Numbered from the stretch's first letter, positions 12,765-24,998 are shown. The stretch is 64,000 nt of DNA from Vishniacozyma victoriae (GCA_017654735.1 JADPYG010000088.1:3162001-3226000); one strand, 5' to 3'. The notes: generated by a model not told the origin, from the letters alone. Program-made: numbers and translations.

Positions 12765-14084
12765 ATGCGATACATTTTACCAGCTCTTCTCCTAGCTTCA
12801 ACGTCCCGGGCTCAGTAAGTCCTTCCACCTTGCTACTTGTCTCAACGGACGACAGATGGGCTGATCTCAAAGCGTGGCATTATGGAGCAAAGGAATGTTT
12901 GGTTATAACTACCCTTACCAATCTTCCGATACACTCAACAACGCATACAACACAAACGACCCGGTGACACCATTAAGGGCTGCATTCAATTTAACAGTAG
13001 ATCAATGGTGGGGACATGGACGACTTGATTATCCACCTAATGAGGGGGATTTCTTGGAGTTGGAAGCTGGAGGTGTTTATACGGGGGAACTTGCTTGTAA
13101 TCGAGCGGATAGCGGGATGAGGGATCCGGTTAGGAATGATATTCAGCCTGATCATGCTTGTGGGGTGAGTGTTTCTCTAGACGACATACTCTCCACCTTC
13201 TTGTGGGAATGATCTGGGAGTGAGGCTGATGAAATAGGGAATAGGAGCATTGCACGTCGTCAACAATTCTTTCGAATCAACTCTACCCGTTAACGCATCA
13301 GCACTAGGAGGTTCGGCATTAGCAATAGCCTACACTTCCAACTACACTTCCCTAACACCAAATGACATGACGATAATAAGCGTCAACTACACTAGTCCAT
13401 GGTACCGATTAACAGATTATACTATCCCCGCGAACTTACCGGAATGCCCAGAGGGGGGATGTATATGTACTTGGAATTGGGTCCATCTCGCTGGGAATGG
13501 TGAAGGTGATGGGGAGGAGATTGTACGTCCATCTCTGAACACGAGGGTGAGAAGGAGCTGATAATAGTATAATGTCATGTATAGATGTAAGATCCTAGGA
13601 GGGACGAAAGGTTATATTGTCGATACACCAAAAACATCTTTTCTTTGTGAAAGCAATCCAGCAGCTTGTGTGACAGGTGCCAAACAACCTCTATACGCAT
13701 ATCAAGCTAGGTGAGTATTCCAATCACCCCGCCGTGATAGGAAGGAGTGGAAGGGGCTAATGTCAGTGGGAATAATATGCCTTGGACGGTGGATCCACCG
13801 ACTTATAATCATCGTTATGGGTATAATGATGGTGCTCAGGAAGATATCTTTATCGCTGCTCCGTCTGAACCTTCATCGTCCTCTTCATTGGATAGGCCGT
13901 CGAGCACGACGAGTGTCTCGGAATCGAGTACCGCGGCGCCAACTACTCCGATACCTTCAAGCGGTGGATGGAGACTGGGGGTTGGGTATCGTATATCTCG
14001 TATGTTTTTCTCTTCTCAATAGGTCGTCGCTGATAAGTAGTACTTTCTTTTGTGGTAGCTGCTCTCTCCGCCTTCCTGTGGTGA
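12765..14084 (+). CDS. secreted LPMO-like copper protein, AA14-type
   Basis: Exons 12765-12814, 12873-13164, 13238-13522, 13568-13710, 13767-13999, 14059-14084; 342 residues. The signal peptide is MRYILPALLLASTSRA. The next residue, formed across the first intron (CA|C), is His followed by VALWSKGMFGYNYP, so the mature protein would start with the His needed for a copper histidine brace. Downstream are NTNDPVTPL, DQWWGHG, Cys-rich segments, several NxT/S sites and GALHVV, whose His (about mature residue 104) is a candidate second copper ligand. A Ser/Thr-rich tail ends in a short hydrophobic segment. The layout agrees with AA14-type lytic polysaccharide monooxygenase-like proteins, a family that includes Cryptococcus Cel1 as I recall. 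Oxidative activity on a polysaccharide is inference; a copper-binding, non-catalytic role is the alternative. Confidence 0.82.
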
Positions 14085-14517
14085 TGATCAACCTCGAGAC
14101 TTGAAGGATATTAGGGTTTCATAACGAATGGAACGAAGGACAGTATTCGGATGTTGTATAAAGGCGGATTGTATCCATCAGATCGCCTAATTATGTATAT
14201 GATGATCCACACGGATCAAGGCAGGATCAGCTTCCTTTGAATCACCATCCTGATGATAGCACAATGAGTATTAACGATATGCCTGTACATTTACTGCTCT
14301 ACGCCTTCTCCCTCGCTTTAAGCCCGTCCTGCAAAGTCATGGGTATCTGTTTAGAAGTAAACAACGCAACAATCCGCCTATTTTCCTAAATTCCACTTTT
14401 AAACCGCCAAGCCGCCCGCCGTTTCCGTTTCCCCCCACCCCCACTCCCATACTCACCCAATAATATCTCAAGAATGTGCATGTACACAACATATTGCTCT
14501 TCGTCATTGTATTCGCT
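14085..14517. other. intergenic region
   Basis: About 430 bp between two + strand genes. A C-rich run (TTCCCCCCACCCCCACTCCC, about 14428-14447) sits about 75 bp before the transporter start and may belong to its core promoter or leader. No gene is seen. Confidence 0.5.
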
Positions 14518-16314
14518 ATGATACTGAGTAATCAAGTATCTACGAGTGGGTCGGAGCGATCACCTCTACTTCCGAAGAGGGGGGTTGAGCATCATGAAGT
14601 ACAACCTAGTCCTCGGGCCGGTGAGGAGGTGATCCCATCGGGCAAGCCCGAAAAGAGTCAGGCTATGGTTATGTACGTCTCACTCTATTCCATGTCAAGA
14701 TTGAAGGTCTGGGGTATGGAGCTGATCAGACAGGACAGCATTGATGGTCTCGATGCTTCTATGTGGATGGAATGCGGGCTCCCTTGGACCACTGTTACCA
14801 GCTTTACAGAGTTATTACGATGTAAGTTCCCTATCTCTATAACGTGCTGATGTTCAAGATTAGCTATTCGAAGAGTAGGTCTCTAATGCTGGTAGGGCTG
14901 ATATGTAGTTTCATTAATCTTTGTGGCTAATTCCCTTGGATCATTGATTGCTGGTACTAGTAATGTATTCATTACAGATCTAATAGGTTACCGATTCGTA
15001 CGTCCCCTCCCATCCAGATGCAAGGGAGAGATTTACTAAAGGGCAGACCGCACCCCTAGGAGCCTTCTGCCACATCCTAGCCTATTCAACCCTAGCCCAA
15101 GGTCTCCCCTACCCATATTTCCTATGCGGAATCACAATAGGTGGATTCGCCCTAGCTCTCCAAGATGCTCAAGTGAACAATATCGGTTGTAGACTCCGAA
15201 ATGGATCTAGGAAATTATCAATTGTCCAAGCTTGTTTTAGTATTGGAGGGACTATTGCTCCGTTCTTCGCTACTCCATTTGTTGGCCGATTTGGGAGGGA
15301 GCCGTATTTGTATTTCTATATTTCGATGGGTGTTGCTATTTTCGCTTTTGGCATTATGGGATTGGCGTTTGTGAGAGGGGGTATCGAGGACATTGTACGT
15401 GGTCCGAAGGCGATGGAGAGGGGTGAAGACGACTCGGTGGGAGTGGTGACGGCTCAGCGGAAGGAGGAGGGGGATCATAGTTGGGGAAAGATCAAGAGGT
15501 TATTGACGAACCCTCTGATCTTGGCTTTGATGATGTGGAGTTTCTTTTATGTCAGTTCCACCTCTCGTAGCAAAGGTCGAGCTGATGGATAGGCCGGAGC
15601 GGAATCGAGCGTTAGCGGATACTTGGTATGTCTCACCCGGGTGAAATACTCATAACAAGACGACCTTCTTGATACGTGATCGTGGTGCACCAATATCGGC
15701 CGGATACGCGACCATGGGGTTCTGGATCGGTATGTCCGCCCTGTCCTAGTCGTGACATTTGCTAAATTGAAGGGATGTCGGTGGGTAGGATCATCATGGT
15801 CCCAGTCACGGAGCGATTAGGGTATCGACAAGCCGGATTAGTCTAGTGTGTCATCCCTCATCATTCAGTATACTGTAGTGGGCTGATATCAGTTCCACAA
15901 TAGCCGCCCTGGTCATTGGATGTATTTGGGCAACCCCCTCAATTCTCGCCGACTCGATCGGATTCTGCTTGATAGGCTTCATGTTTGGTCCCTTGTATCC
16001 TACGGGGTTGATGATAATCTCTCAATTAGTAGAAGATGATCTTAGAGTAGGGGCGATAGGTCTAATGGGAAGTCTAGGTGGAGTTGGATCTGCTTTCTGG
16101 CCTGCGTGAGTCTCTTAAAACTAACGATGTACGATCGATTGATGAGTAGGATGGTAGGTGTATTATCTGATCGTGTAAGTGGCTTGCTTGTACTGCATTT
16201 GTACCTGATCAACGGCTAATGATCTAGTATGGGATCTGGACATTACAACCCCTTACGATCGGGTTGATCGGGACTTTTATATGTGTTTGGATGGGTGTGA
16301 CTCGGAAAAGATAG
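14518..16314 (+). CDS. major facilitator superfamily transporter, Bsc6-like
   Basis: Eleven exons: 14518-14672, 14734-14821, 14859-14874, 14909-14997, 15047-15550, 15593-15625, 15660-15729, 15773-15845, 15893-16105, 16150-16174, 16228-16314; 450 residues with about 12 membrane segments. The N-terminal cytoplasmic tail contains SERSPLLP. TM1 carries MLLCGWNAGSLGPLLPALQ and the next segment SLIFVANSLGSLIAG, a pattern of the MFS group that includes yeast Bsc6 and sugar-porter-like fungal proteins. Exon 3 is only 16 nt (ISYSK); without it the frame breaks, which supports it. The start is the first ATG in frame that leaves the known N-terminal layout. The substrate cannot be read from sequence. 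Confidence 0.88.
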
Positions 16315-16715
16315 GAGAGAAAGGGACGATTATGGCGTAATATGAATCATCTAACCTCCTAAGATCGAGTCGATGATCGGCTGAATACGCAATTAAACGC
16401 ATGTATGGCCGGGCAATAGATGTGCTAGATGTTCCGTGCCCGATGGGTGAATGGTCGATCTCTGTGCCTCTTTATAAGATAGGTTCGCTTAAATTGGATA
16501 TTGTACAAAGTCTATTTGTAAGGGACCCCCCTTTGGCTACCCCCTTCCAGGCCCTATCTTATACAATTTGATCCCGTCTTGCGATTTCCATTTCTTTTCC
16601 AAGTTCCGAATTTACCGAATTCTATAGACATCTGTATCGGTAAACGACTCGATCTAGATACTCCATATAAACTACACACCTTCTATTCTATATCCAACTA
16701 CAACAACAACCAACA
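16315..16715. other. promoter region of the Snz gene
   Basis: About 400 bp. A CCCCCC/TTTGG stretch near 16525-16545 and an ACAACAACAACCAACA leader just before the ATG are visible. No gene is seen. Confidence 0.5.
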
Positions 16716-18114
16716 ATGTCTTCAGAGAACCCTACAATCGTCCCTTCCGCCAACGCTTTGCCTACCACCGCCAACGGCAACTCTAACGGATCTTCCACTC
16801 CAAACATCATGAACAGGACCAACACTACCGGAACAAGCGGTGGTGGAGCTGGTACTTTCGGTGTCAAGACTGGTTTGGCACAGATGCTCAAGGGAGGGTG
16901 AGTCTAGTTCTTATATCGCGATGATCGAATTGGCCATCGGATGATGCGATCGAAAGGATAGTAACTGATCCGATAGTGTTATCATGGATGTCATGAATGT
17001 TGAACAGGCAAAGATCGCCGAGGAGGCTGGTGCTTCCGCCGTCATGGCTCTTGGTACGTTTTCCGTCTTATTCATTGGAATCGCGCTGATGATCAGAGCG
17101 AATTCCCGCCAACATCAGACGCGATGGTGGTGTCGCACGAATGGTATGCTCCACCGACCACTTTTAGTCTCCTGGCTAATATCAGTCCGACCCCGGTATG
17201 ATCAGAGATATCATGGCGGCTGTCTCTATCCCCGTCATGGCAAAGGTCCGAATCGGTCACACTGTCGAGGCTCAGATCTTGCAGTCTGTCGGTGTCGATT
17301 ACATTGATGTAAGCTCATTCGAGAAAATATAGGATCCGGAGCTGATGAATAGGAATCTGAGGTCTTGACCATGGCCGATGACCAGCACCACATTGGTAAA
17401 CACCAGTTCAAGGTCCCATTCGTTTGTGGATGTAAGAACCTTGGTGAGGCCTTGAGGCGAATCTCCGAGGGTGCCGCGTGAGTGAAAACAATCTCGTATA
17501 TGATGAAAAGCTAATATTCAGTATGATCCGAACCAAGGGAGAGGCCGGAACTGGTGATGTAGTAGAAGCCGTTAGGCACCAGAGGACAGTCATGGCCGAT
17601 ATTCGACGTGCAGCTGCCATGTCTGACGAGGAGCTTTACGCATTCGCTAAAGATCTATCGGCACCTTACCACTTGTTGAAGGAGACTGCCAGGCTAAAGA
17701 GGCTACCTGTCGTCTCGTATGTTCTCCCACTCTAATGTTGGATAAATCTGATGACAGATTCGCCGCTGGTGGTGTTGCTACCCCCGCCGATGCCGCTTTG
17801 ATGATGCAGCTCGGATGTGATGGTGTCTTTGTCGGATCTGGTATCTGTGAGTCTGCATCATTACAAATATCTAGGACGCATGCTCATGGTAGTCCTCTCC
17901 GGAGACCCAGCTAAGCGAGCACGAGCCATCGTACAGGCCGTCACCCACTACAACAACCCCGCCGTCTTGGCTGAGATCTCTACCGATCTCGGAGATGCCA
18001 TGGTCGGTATCAGCACGTAAGTCCCTTTCAATCTGATCATGACGTATGCTAATGGATAGCGCTGGTGAGGAGCTCGCGCTCAAGGGTGGACGATACGCCG
18101 ACCGAGGACACTAG
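16716..18114 (+). CDS. SNZ1: pyridoxal 5'-phosphate synthase, PdxS/Snz subunit
   Basis: Nine exons: 16716-16897, 16977-17053, 17097-17143, 17186-17308, 17353-17477, 17522-17716, 17758-17846, 17893-18016, 18060-18114; 338 residues. The enzyme makes vitamin B6 (PLP) from ribose 5-phosphate, glyceraldehyde 3-phosphate and ammonia delivered by the Sno glutaminase. The (beta/alpha)8 barrel carries the expected residues: Asp in GGVIMDVMN (about 65), Lys in VMAKVRIGH (about 122) and Lys in [10 protein letters not shown] (about 190). The family is usually about 295-300 residues. The extra 45 or so N-terminal residues here are Asn/Thr/Gly/Ser-rich and absent from bacterial relatives. No glutaminase (Sno/PdxT) gene is adjacent in the window. 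Cytosolic. Confidence 0.97.
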
Positions 18115-18215
18115 TTGTTGATACTGTATACATTGTATCTAGTGTCTTATGAAGCTGTTCTCTACATCTGCTATAATTGTCGGCAGTCGCCAATTTCCGC
18201 CACTTCTCCGTCTGT

Positions 18216-19394
18216 CTATGGTCCTTTGTGTATATTATACCTATTGCCATTCGCCAATGCAAGCATTTCCTCCTTTTGTCGATGAGTCACAAAGAAGCCA
18301 GTAAGTCCATGTTTCTTAAGTGTCATGAGTCTTCGAGCTAGGCACTAGATCGTCAGTTTGGTCAGGTGTTGGATACTTACATAGGTCGTTGCGATACTGA
18401 TTATTAGCGGATGCTGATTCGTGTACTGAAGAGTACTTACTAGATCAATCCATTTAGACAATAAGCCCAGACGAAGCAGGTGACGATAAATCTCCCGTGC
18501 CATGTTCTTGGACTACCTACTTCTTGGGGGAAACCATTCCCTTCTCCGAAAGCAATAAAAGACTGGGAGCCAACGCACTGATTATCAGGCCCGGTGTGCG
18601 GATACGTGGGGAAATGGACTTACGACTCCCACCCAGAGTTTCAGGAGCGCAATAGCCTAGATGTCAGGTTATAAGGGAATTGGAAAACGGTACACGTACG
18701 ATGACACCTATCTGTTAGTATTGATTTTCGGACCTATGATGATGATGACGACTCACTCTGTTGCTCTGAATACTCGGATAGATTCAATCCAGTCACCCGA
18801 AGAGATCTGGCGATACCCCTTGCAATCTCGGAAATGAGACTAGAAAACATGAGCTAGAGGTCGTGGTGGTGTTATTAAACGGGAATGGGACGTACCATAA
18901 ATCAACTACACCTAAGATGAAAACCATAACAAGGAGACCTAGGTAGAAGATTGAGATGAAGCTGTTCTGTCAGCGATACATGGTTTGGTATGGAGGTATG
19001 CCTTACCCCATGGCCAGTACTTGTTTCGGTACATTCGATTCCTCTGCGAATTAGTAGATGACTTAGGGATATGGATGGACTGACCAAGGTACCCATTTCT
19101 CGGATTACCCCCGTAGTTGGCTAGATTGTTTCCTGCATAGCTTCTAACTGGAAATCTCTTATAGGCATCATCATTCTGTTTCCACAGGTAAAGAATAATC
19201 ACCACGATCTATCCCGTTTAGACCTACATCATAAGGGAGATTAAGGTACTTACGCCGGTATTCGAGAGCATTGATATGATTTGCCAGAGCAAACTGAGAG
19301 CAACTAGGACATTTGAGAGGGTTGCTGTATCTACAGGGAAGAATTTCGCGTTTGCCCTTCTCTGCTGTTTTGAACCGGCTTTCTCTGCCGACAT
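18216..19394 (-). CDS. uncharacterised multi-pass membrane protein
   Basis: Ten exons: 19394-19254, 19208-19085, 19043-19007, 18961-18896, 18839-18757, 18707-18700, 18656-18624, 18577-18441, 18396-18381, 18344-18216; 257 residues. Membrane segments are visible at about 25-56 (LSNVLVALSLLWQIISML then IVVIILYLW), 103-125 (SIFYLGLLVMVFILGVVDL), 155-175 and 205-230 (FIVTCFVWAYCLNGLIYIA). The C-terminal tail is basic and probably cytoplasmic. An 8-nt exon (18707-18700) is required to keep the frame between EYSEQQ and IALLKLWVGV. The stop lies 102 bp from the convergent Snz stop. I do not recognise the family; it may be restricted to tremellomycetes. Confidence 0.8.
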
Positions 19395-20076
19395 TTTTCT
19401 ACTGTTGCTCGATGGGTGATTAAAAGCTGAATGTCGTTTGATTGACTTGAATGCGTTTTAGTTGTTGATTATGAAAGATCAGAGAAACGTATAGTGAAAT
19501 GAGGGTGATCTCGATATAAATGCACCAAACCCACAAAAGCGTCAATCAAGGATGCCCACAAAGGTTGCTTCGACCGACTACCTTTCATAAATCAAGCAGA
19601 TCAGGGTTGAAATCAGTAAGGATACGACGATCCGAAACGTCAACTTCAGGTATCGTAATCAGAGATCCATTCATGGTGAGTATCAAGATCAGCGTGGACC
19701 CGTTGATCGCCTTCTGGAGGTTGATCCTTGCTTCAGTATGGATACATCGTTTAATGGACCGTTGTCTTGTGTATCCCTTTACCCAAAGCTGTGTTTATGA
19801 AAGGAAGTCTATATATGCTGTGCCGTCCAACACTATGAGTATAATTCAACCCCATAGTAGACTTTGAATGCAAGTTGATCCATACATAGACGGGGTTTAA
19901 ATTTAATTCCGGTGTGGCGAATTGTTTTTCAGTGTAAAGAGGTAACCCCCACTTGTCCGTCATCGTATCTCAGGTGGTACAAGTATTTCTATACTACTAT
20001 ATACTATACTTGTTATATCATAGCATATAACATATCAACAACAACAGCTCAACTCAACACATAACAAACGAACAAT
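19395..20076. other. divergent intergenic region
   Basis: About 680 bp between the membrane-protein gene (-) and the eIF4B gene (+). The ORF at 19520-19867 shows no recognisable product. The last 90 bp before 20077 are AT-rich (TATACTACTATATACTATAC) followed by a CAACAACAACAG leader. Confidence 0.5.
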
Positions 20077-22157
20077 ATGCGTAAGCTACTCCCACCCACT
20101 CTAGCACTTCACTCAGCCTTCCAAATATATCGCCGCACGCGACTTTGTACAATACAATACAATGAATTAGCTAACAACCCAGCACCCAAGAAGAAGCAAC
20201 AGAAGCTCGCTCTTGTCGATTTCTTCGCCGAGACTCCTTGTACGTCCACTCTTTTATATAAAGCCCCAGCTGACGTGTAGCCGGAGGATCATGGGCCGAT
20301 GAAGATGTCGCTTTGCCCAGTGCTCGTGCGTTTATTTCAATCTGGAGATTGTTTTAGCTGTAGCTGATGATAGCTGCCAAAAAGGAACCCGGAGCACAGT
20401 CATCCCGAGGATCAGGCTACCTCGACTCCATGCCCGACCGGGGACCACGAAACACGAGTATGTCCGACCATGTATTCATAAGAAATTTCACTGACAATTC
20501 AGTGGACTCTGGTTTCTCAGGACCACCACGAGAAGAACTTCCCGTCCCCACCGTTCCTCCTTTTACCGCTTTCGTTGGAAATTTGACTTTCGAGACCGAC
20601 GATGAGGCCGTCAAGGAACATTTGGGACCTGGAATTACCTCTGTTCGATTGGTCAAGGATCCCATGTCTGGTAAACCCAAGGGATACGGTTATGTTGAAT
20701 ATGGAAGTCAGGGAGAATTGAAGGTCGCTTTGGGAAAGAACATGACTTCATTGGGAGGAAGGACTATTCGAGTTTCAGTTGCTGAGCCTCGTACGTCTCC
20801 CCAGCTCGTCATGTGGTCAAGAACTGACAGATAGCAACTGGACGAAGTGGCGCACCATCCGCCGCCGAGACTGCGTCGGAATGGCGACGAAGTGGACCTA
20901 TACCCGCTCGAGAAGCTCCTCAAGCTCGACGAAACGATTCATTCGGTGGCGCACCACGAGATTCTGAAGCTGGACCTCAACGAGATCTAGACTGGGGAGC
21001 GGCACGGGGAGCTAAATTCTCTCCTGCTCCTGCTTCGAACGAATTCAGACGCGACAGCTCTGGAGGTGCTCCTAGGGAAGGCCGAGAGGGTAGAGAAAGT
21101 ACGCAATTTGGATCTGGTTTGGCGGATGGTGCGAACCAGTGGAGGAGTAATAAACCTGCTGCAATTACTGTTGAGGGTAGGGCTGGATCTGGACAGAGCA
21201 GTCCTGGTGTGGCTCCCGCTCCTGGTTTGGCTGATACCGAGTCCACCGTAGGTTCATTCTTGTCAAGTAGTTGCAAGCAAAGACTGACAGGTAGTGGACC
21301 CGAGCAAGCAAGTTGCGAACACCTATTGATACACCCCCCGTCTCTTCACCAACAGGTGAGGAGACCAACAGGGATTGGCGAGGATCCCGAGCTCCTTCTG
21401 CCGCTGCCTCAGTTGCTGGTGACAGTGAGTCCACCCACTTTCCACTCAAGTGCATCACACACTTACAATAGGCCCCCAAGCTCCAGCCGCCCCTGTCGAG
21501 CGAAGAAAATTGAACCTCGCCCCCCGATCTCAAGCTACCAGTGATGCCGCCCCAACCTCTGGATCTTCGTCATCCATCTTTGGTTCCGCCAAGCCAATCG
21601 ATACCACTGCTCGAGAAGCCGAGACATTCGCCAAGCGTCAAGAGGAACGAAAGAAGGCTCAGGAAGAACGAGCAAAAGCCTTGAAGGAGGAAGACGACAA
21701 GATCAAGGCCGAAGCTGATGCTCGAGCGAAATCAATCACCGATGCTAGGGATGCAGCTATTCGAGAGGCTGGAGGTGTACCACCTGCCCCACCTCAGGCT
21801 AAGAAGCCCCAAGGTCAAGGACAAGGACCTCGACAAGGACCCGGTGGACCTGGACGACAAAACTCCAACGGTCCCCATGGTCATGGTCAAGGTCAACAGA
21901 ACCGACCAGCACGAGGAGGAAGGACGAATTCAAACCAAGCTCAGAAGACTGAAGATGGATTCGAGGTTGCCAGGGGATCAAGGAGGGATAATAGGGAAGA
22001 ACAAGCTGCTGCTCAGGCTCAGGCAAAGAAAGATGCTCCCGTCCGAAAGGGATTCTCATTCGCTGCTGCCGCTGGACTTGTGGAGGATACCGAGGGTGAT
22101 GATAAGGAGGATGACAGTGAGGATGTTAGTAAGCGTTTAGCCGAGGTCAAGGTCTAA
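20077..22157 (+). CDS. TIF3: translation initiation factor eIF4B (Tif3-like)
   Basis: Eight exons: 20077-20080, 20183-20239, 20281-20325, 20374-20457, 20503-20790, 20835-21247, 21295-21424, 21472-22157. The first exon holds only ATG plus one base; splicing gives MPPKKKQQKLALVDFF, the usual eIF4B opening. The RRM (AFVGNLTFETDDEAVKEHL ... GYGYVEY) lies in exon 5. After it come repeated basic blocks with WRR-GP motifs, a coiled-coil Glu/Lys stretch (about 21620-21790) and a Gly/Gln/Arg-rich RNA-binding region. The factor stimulates eIF4A helicase and mRNA recruitment to the 40S subunit. The intron at 20458-20502 is 45 nt and stop-free, so retention would add 15 residues. Confidence 0.93.
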
Positions 22158-22427
22158 GTTGGCGTAGGCTAAGGGGATTGTATGTGTAGTAGTGCAGTAA
22201 TGGCTAGACACGGTATGCAGGTTAAGATTGATTCACGCACTGAGGAGGGTGTCTGCGAACATCATCCTACCTAAGCACAGCAGTGCGTATTGAATTTCAG
22301 GACAGAGGTCTCCTTGGACGGCACCAAGTATAGATGACATAGGCAGCTCACAATCCATCGAATCTGGCTACCTATCTACGCTTCTGCTACATTCACTTCT
22401 ACTACCAGAGCGGCGTTGCTTGCTCGC

Positions 22428-23601
22428 TTACTGGACCCATCGCTTGACAAACTTGAAAGCATGTTGGTGCCTATCATCAGTACTCTTTCACGCTACTCAA
22501 CCGTAGACGACTCACGAATCCTCCTTGGTCTTCTTCTCAGAAGCGACCATATCGTCACCCCTAACTGCGAATCCATGGACTGCACCTGGGTATTTCTCAA
22601 CAACGAGTTTATCGTTCAACCTAGGTTTGAGGTCTTGTTCAAACTGCCATCAGTCGTTGCTCTTCTCCTATCCCCAATCTGCTCTGCTGAGTCATGAAGA
22701 AGCAAGGGAGAGACGTACTTTGTTCAATTGATCAATAGACATCATGTCATCTTCTTCTCCAGCAAAGATACCAACTGGGATAGAATTGATATTCTTCAGA
22801 TCGGCCTCAACGAGGAAAGAGGGGTGGAAAGCAATAGCGACATCAGTCTTGACTGGAGAATCGTCGTTTGCGAGGAGAAGGGACTGATTATTAGCTCAAG
22901 TTTACGATGAGATGGAGAGGACATACGTATCGACCACCCCAGCAGAAACCGACAGTGATGATCTTTCCACTTCTAATCAGCTCCACCCGGATCATAGAAG
23001 GGGGACTCACGTGTTAGCGTCAGACTTGACGTCTTGGACGAATTTCTCAATGATTGGCCTGGAGACTAGGATCAACGCCTGTCTGCGATAGGGAGGGTGA
23101 ACGTACCAGCTTCTCGGTGCTTGACGACCCAAGGGCCTAGGGAGGTAGCCATCACTGCTGCAGACTCTGCTTTCTCCTTGAGTCCAGACTTCTCTTTGTC
23201 TCGCATGTTGGGTACGATTGCCTATTATCAGTGACTGTCCATTGATCGTGAATTGAGGGTTGAGTAGGAAGACAAACCTTCAAGTGCTGGTGAGGAACGG
23301 GATCGTTATCGAACAGATCGGGAAGCAAGACTTTATATCCCTGTCCAGCCCATTCATCTGCAACAAGCTTGGTGTTTACTAGATCGACACCAAAGATGTC
23401 ACTCAAGAAGATAACGGTATCTTGTTTCCCGGAAGATGCTTCTTTTGGGTTGGAGACGTATGTTCGGAGTCCGTGGACGGTCTCGAAGTTTCCAGTGGGG
23501 ACTCCTTCGTGGATGTCTGCCTGTTAGTCTCGATCGAGGGGATGAAGATAGGACATACGTCCAGAGACACAACATGGGGCTACTGAGGTTTGTTCTGACA
23601 T
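22428..23601 (-). CDS. dienelactone hydrolase family protein, paralogue 1
   Basis: Eight exons: 23601-23559, 23516-23278, 23221-23107, 23065-23011, 22972-22927, 22883-22719, 22643-22516, 22470-22428; 277 residues. It is an alpha/beta hydrolase of the carboxymethylenebutenolidase type: nucleophile Cys in VGFCWGGRY (about 161), an Asp in the FAGEEDDM region and His in GAVHGFAV. The family hydrolyses lactones and esters; the fungal physiological substrate is usually unknown. The start MSEQTSVAPCCVSG agrees with both neighbours in the array. Exon number and intron phases match the two neighbours, which shows tandem duplication. The donor of intron 2 is GTTTGT. Confidence 0.92.
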
Positions 23602-23769
23602 TTTTGATGGGTATGTGATGGTTGATAGACGATTGACTACGAGTATGTTACAAGATCTATAGTTGGAGTTGATCGATGACATCAGATCCATTCATATGCT
23701 TTATAGTGATATCCTCGGCAAATCGGCATCTATCATACCGGCATTTGTTCACTTCATAACCGATTAATA

Positions 23770-24998
23770 TCATGTATACATTTCAGTACTGGTATTGAAC
23801 CATTTCTTGACAAAAGCCATCCCATCATTGTTCCTACCATCAGCTGAGCCTTAATCTGGACATACGCTTCTTCCTTCTGCGCTTCCTCTGATTCTACCAT
23901 GTCATCCCCTCTAACTGCATAACCATGAGGCGCATCCTTGAACTTCTTAACTAATAACTTATCATCTAACCTCGGCGTTAGGTCGTTCTCAAGCTATTCA
24001 TTAGACTGCTGTCACATAGGGAGCTGAGGAGGACTGACTTGATCTAGGGATGAATCGGAAAACATCCAATCGGCTGTTCCTTTGAAGAACGCTATGGGCA
24101 CCGTGGTGATCCCCTGGACGTCTTCCAAGGTAACGAAAGAGGCGTGGTATGTTACCCCGACGTCTATTTGGGTAGGAGCATCATCACGAGCCAGAAGTAG
24201 AACCTGAAATGAGCTGACGTCGAAAAGGAACGGAGGCAAGTAGGACGGTGCAAGCAATCAGGGGGATGGGAACGAGTGATGGAGAGACTTAGATGGTGGG
24301 CTTACATATCTCGCTCCCCAACAGAATCCAATTGAACCAATCTTCCCCCTTCACCATCAGTATAGCTCGTGAAGATGAAGTGGTATGAGACCTCACGTCT
24401 TTGGATTATCCCTGATACCCTTGACAAACCTGTCCAACATCGGCTTGACCACTAGCAAGTCAGATTGGCTATCAATTGAACTACCAGTTGAGCGAGCTTA
24501 CCAGCCTCTCTGTGATTGTACATCCAAGGCCCAACATCTACTGTCGTCGTGACAGTATCTCCCGCCTTCTCAAGGACCGATTTCGTATCCTGATCCCTCT
24601 TCTTTGGATGAATTGCCTATTACATCAGTACATGCCCACGGAGGGAGTAGGAGACCTTACTCGGATATCTCCAATAGGCACTGGATCTCCAACGAATAAA
24701 TCGGGGATGACTACTCTCCAACCTTGTTTTGACCATTCATCAGCTACGAGCTGGGTGTTGATGTAATCCGGTCCGTAGATATCGGTGAGGAGGATGATTG
24801 TGTCCACTTTCCCATTGGTAGAGTTGGATGAGGGCTTGATGATATATGTTCGTAGACCGTGTAGATCTTGGAAATTACCGAGGGGCGTTCCTTCGTGGAG
24901 GTCTGGTTTTGTCAGCTCTGGAACGTACAGTGGGGATGAGGCATACGGCCTGTGACGCAACATGATTTAACAGTTGTTTGTTCTTTGGTGGTATCCAT
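23770..24998 (-). CDS. dienelactone hydrolase family protein, paralogue 2
   Basis: Eight exons: 24998-24947, 24902-24661, 24616-24502, 24451-24397, 24348-24306, 24203-24039, 23993-23866, 23833-23770; 287 residues. Nucleophile Cys in IGFCWGARY and His in DAPHGYAVRGDD are present, with HLHEGTPLGNFQDLHGLRTY near the N-terminus. It begins 168 bp upstream of the stop-to-start gap with paralogue 1 and has the same exon plan. Compared with paralogue 1, the acid-loop region reads FFKGTADWMF, so the position and identity of the catalytic Asp should be checked by alignment. Probably cytosolic; there is no signal peptide. Confidence 0.92.
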
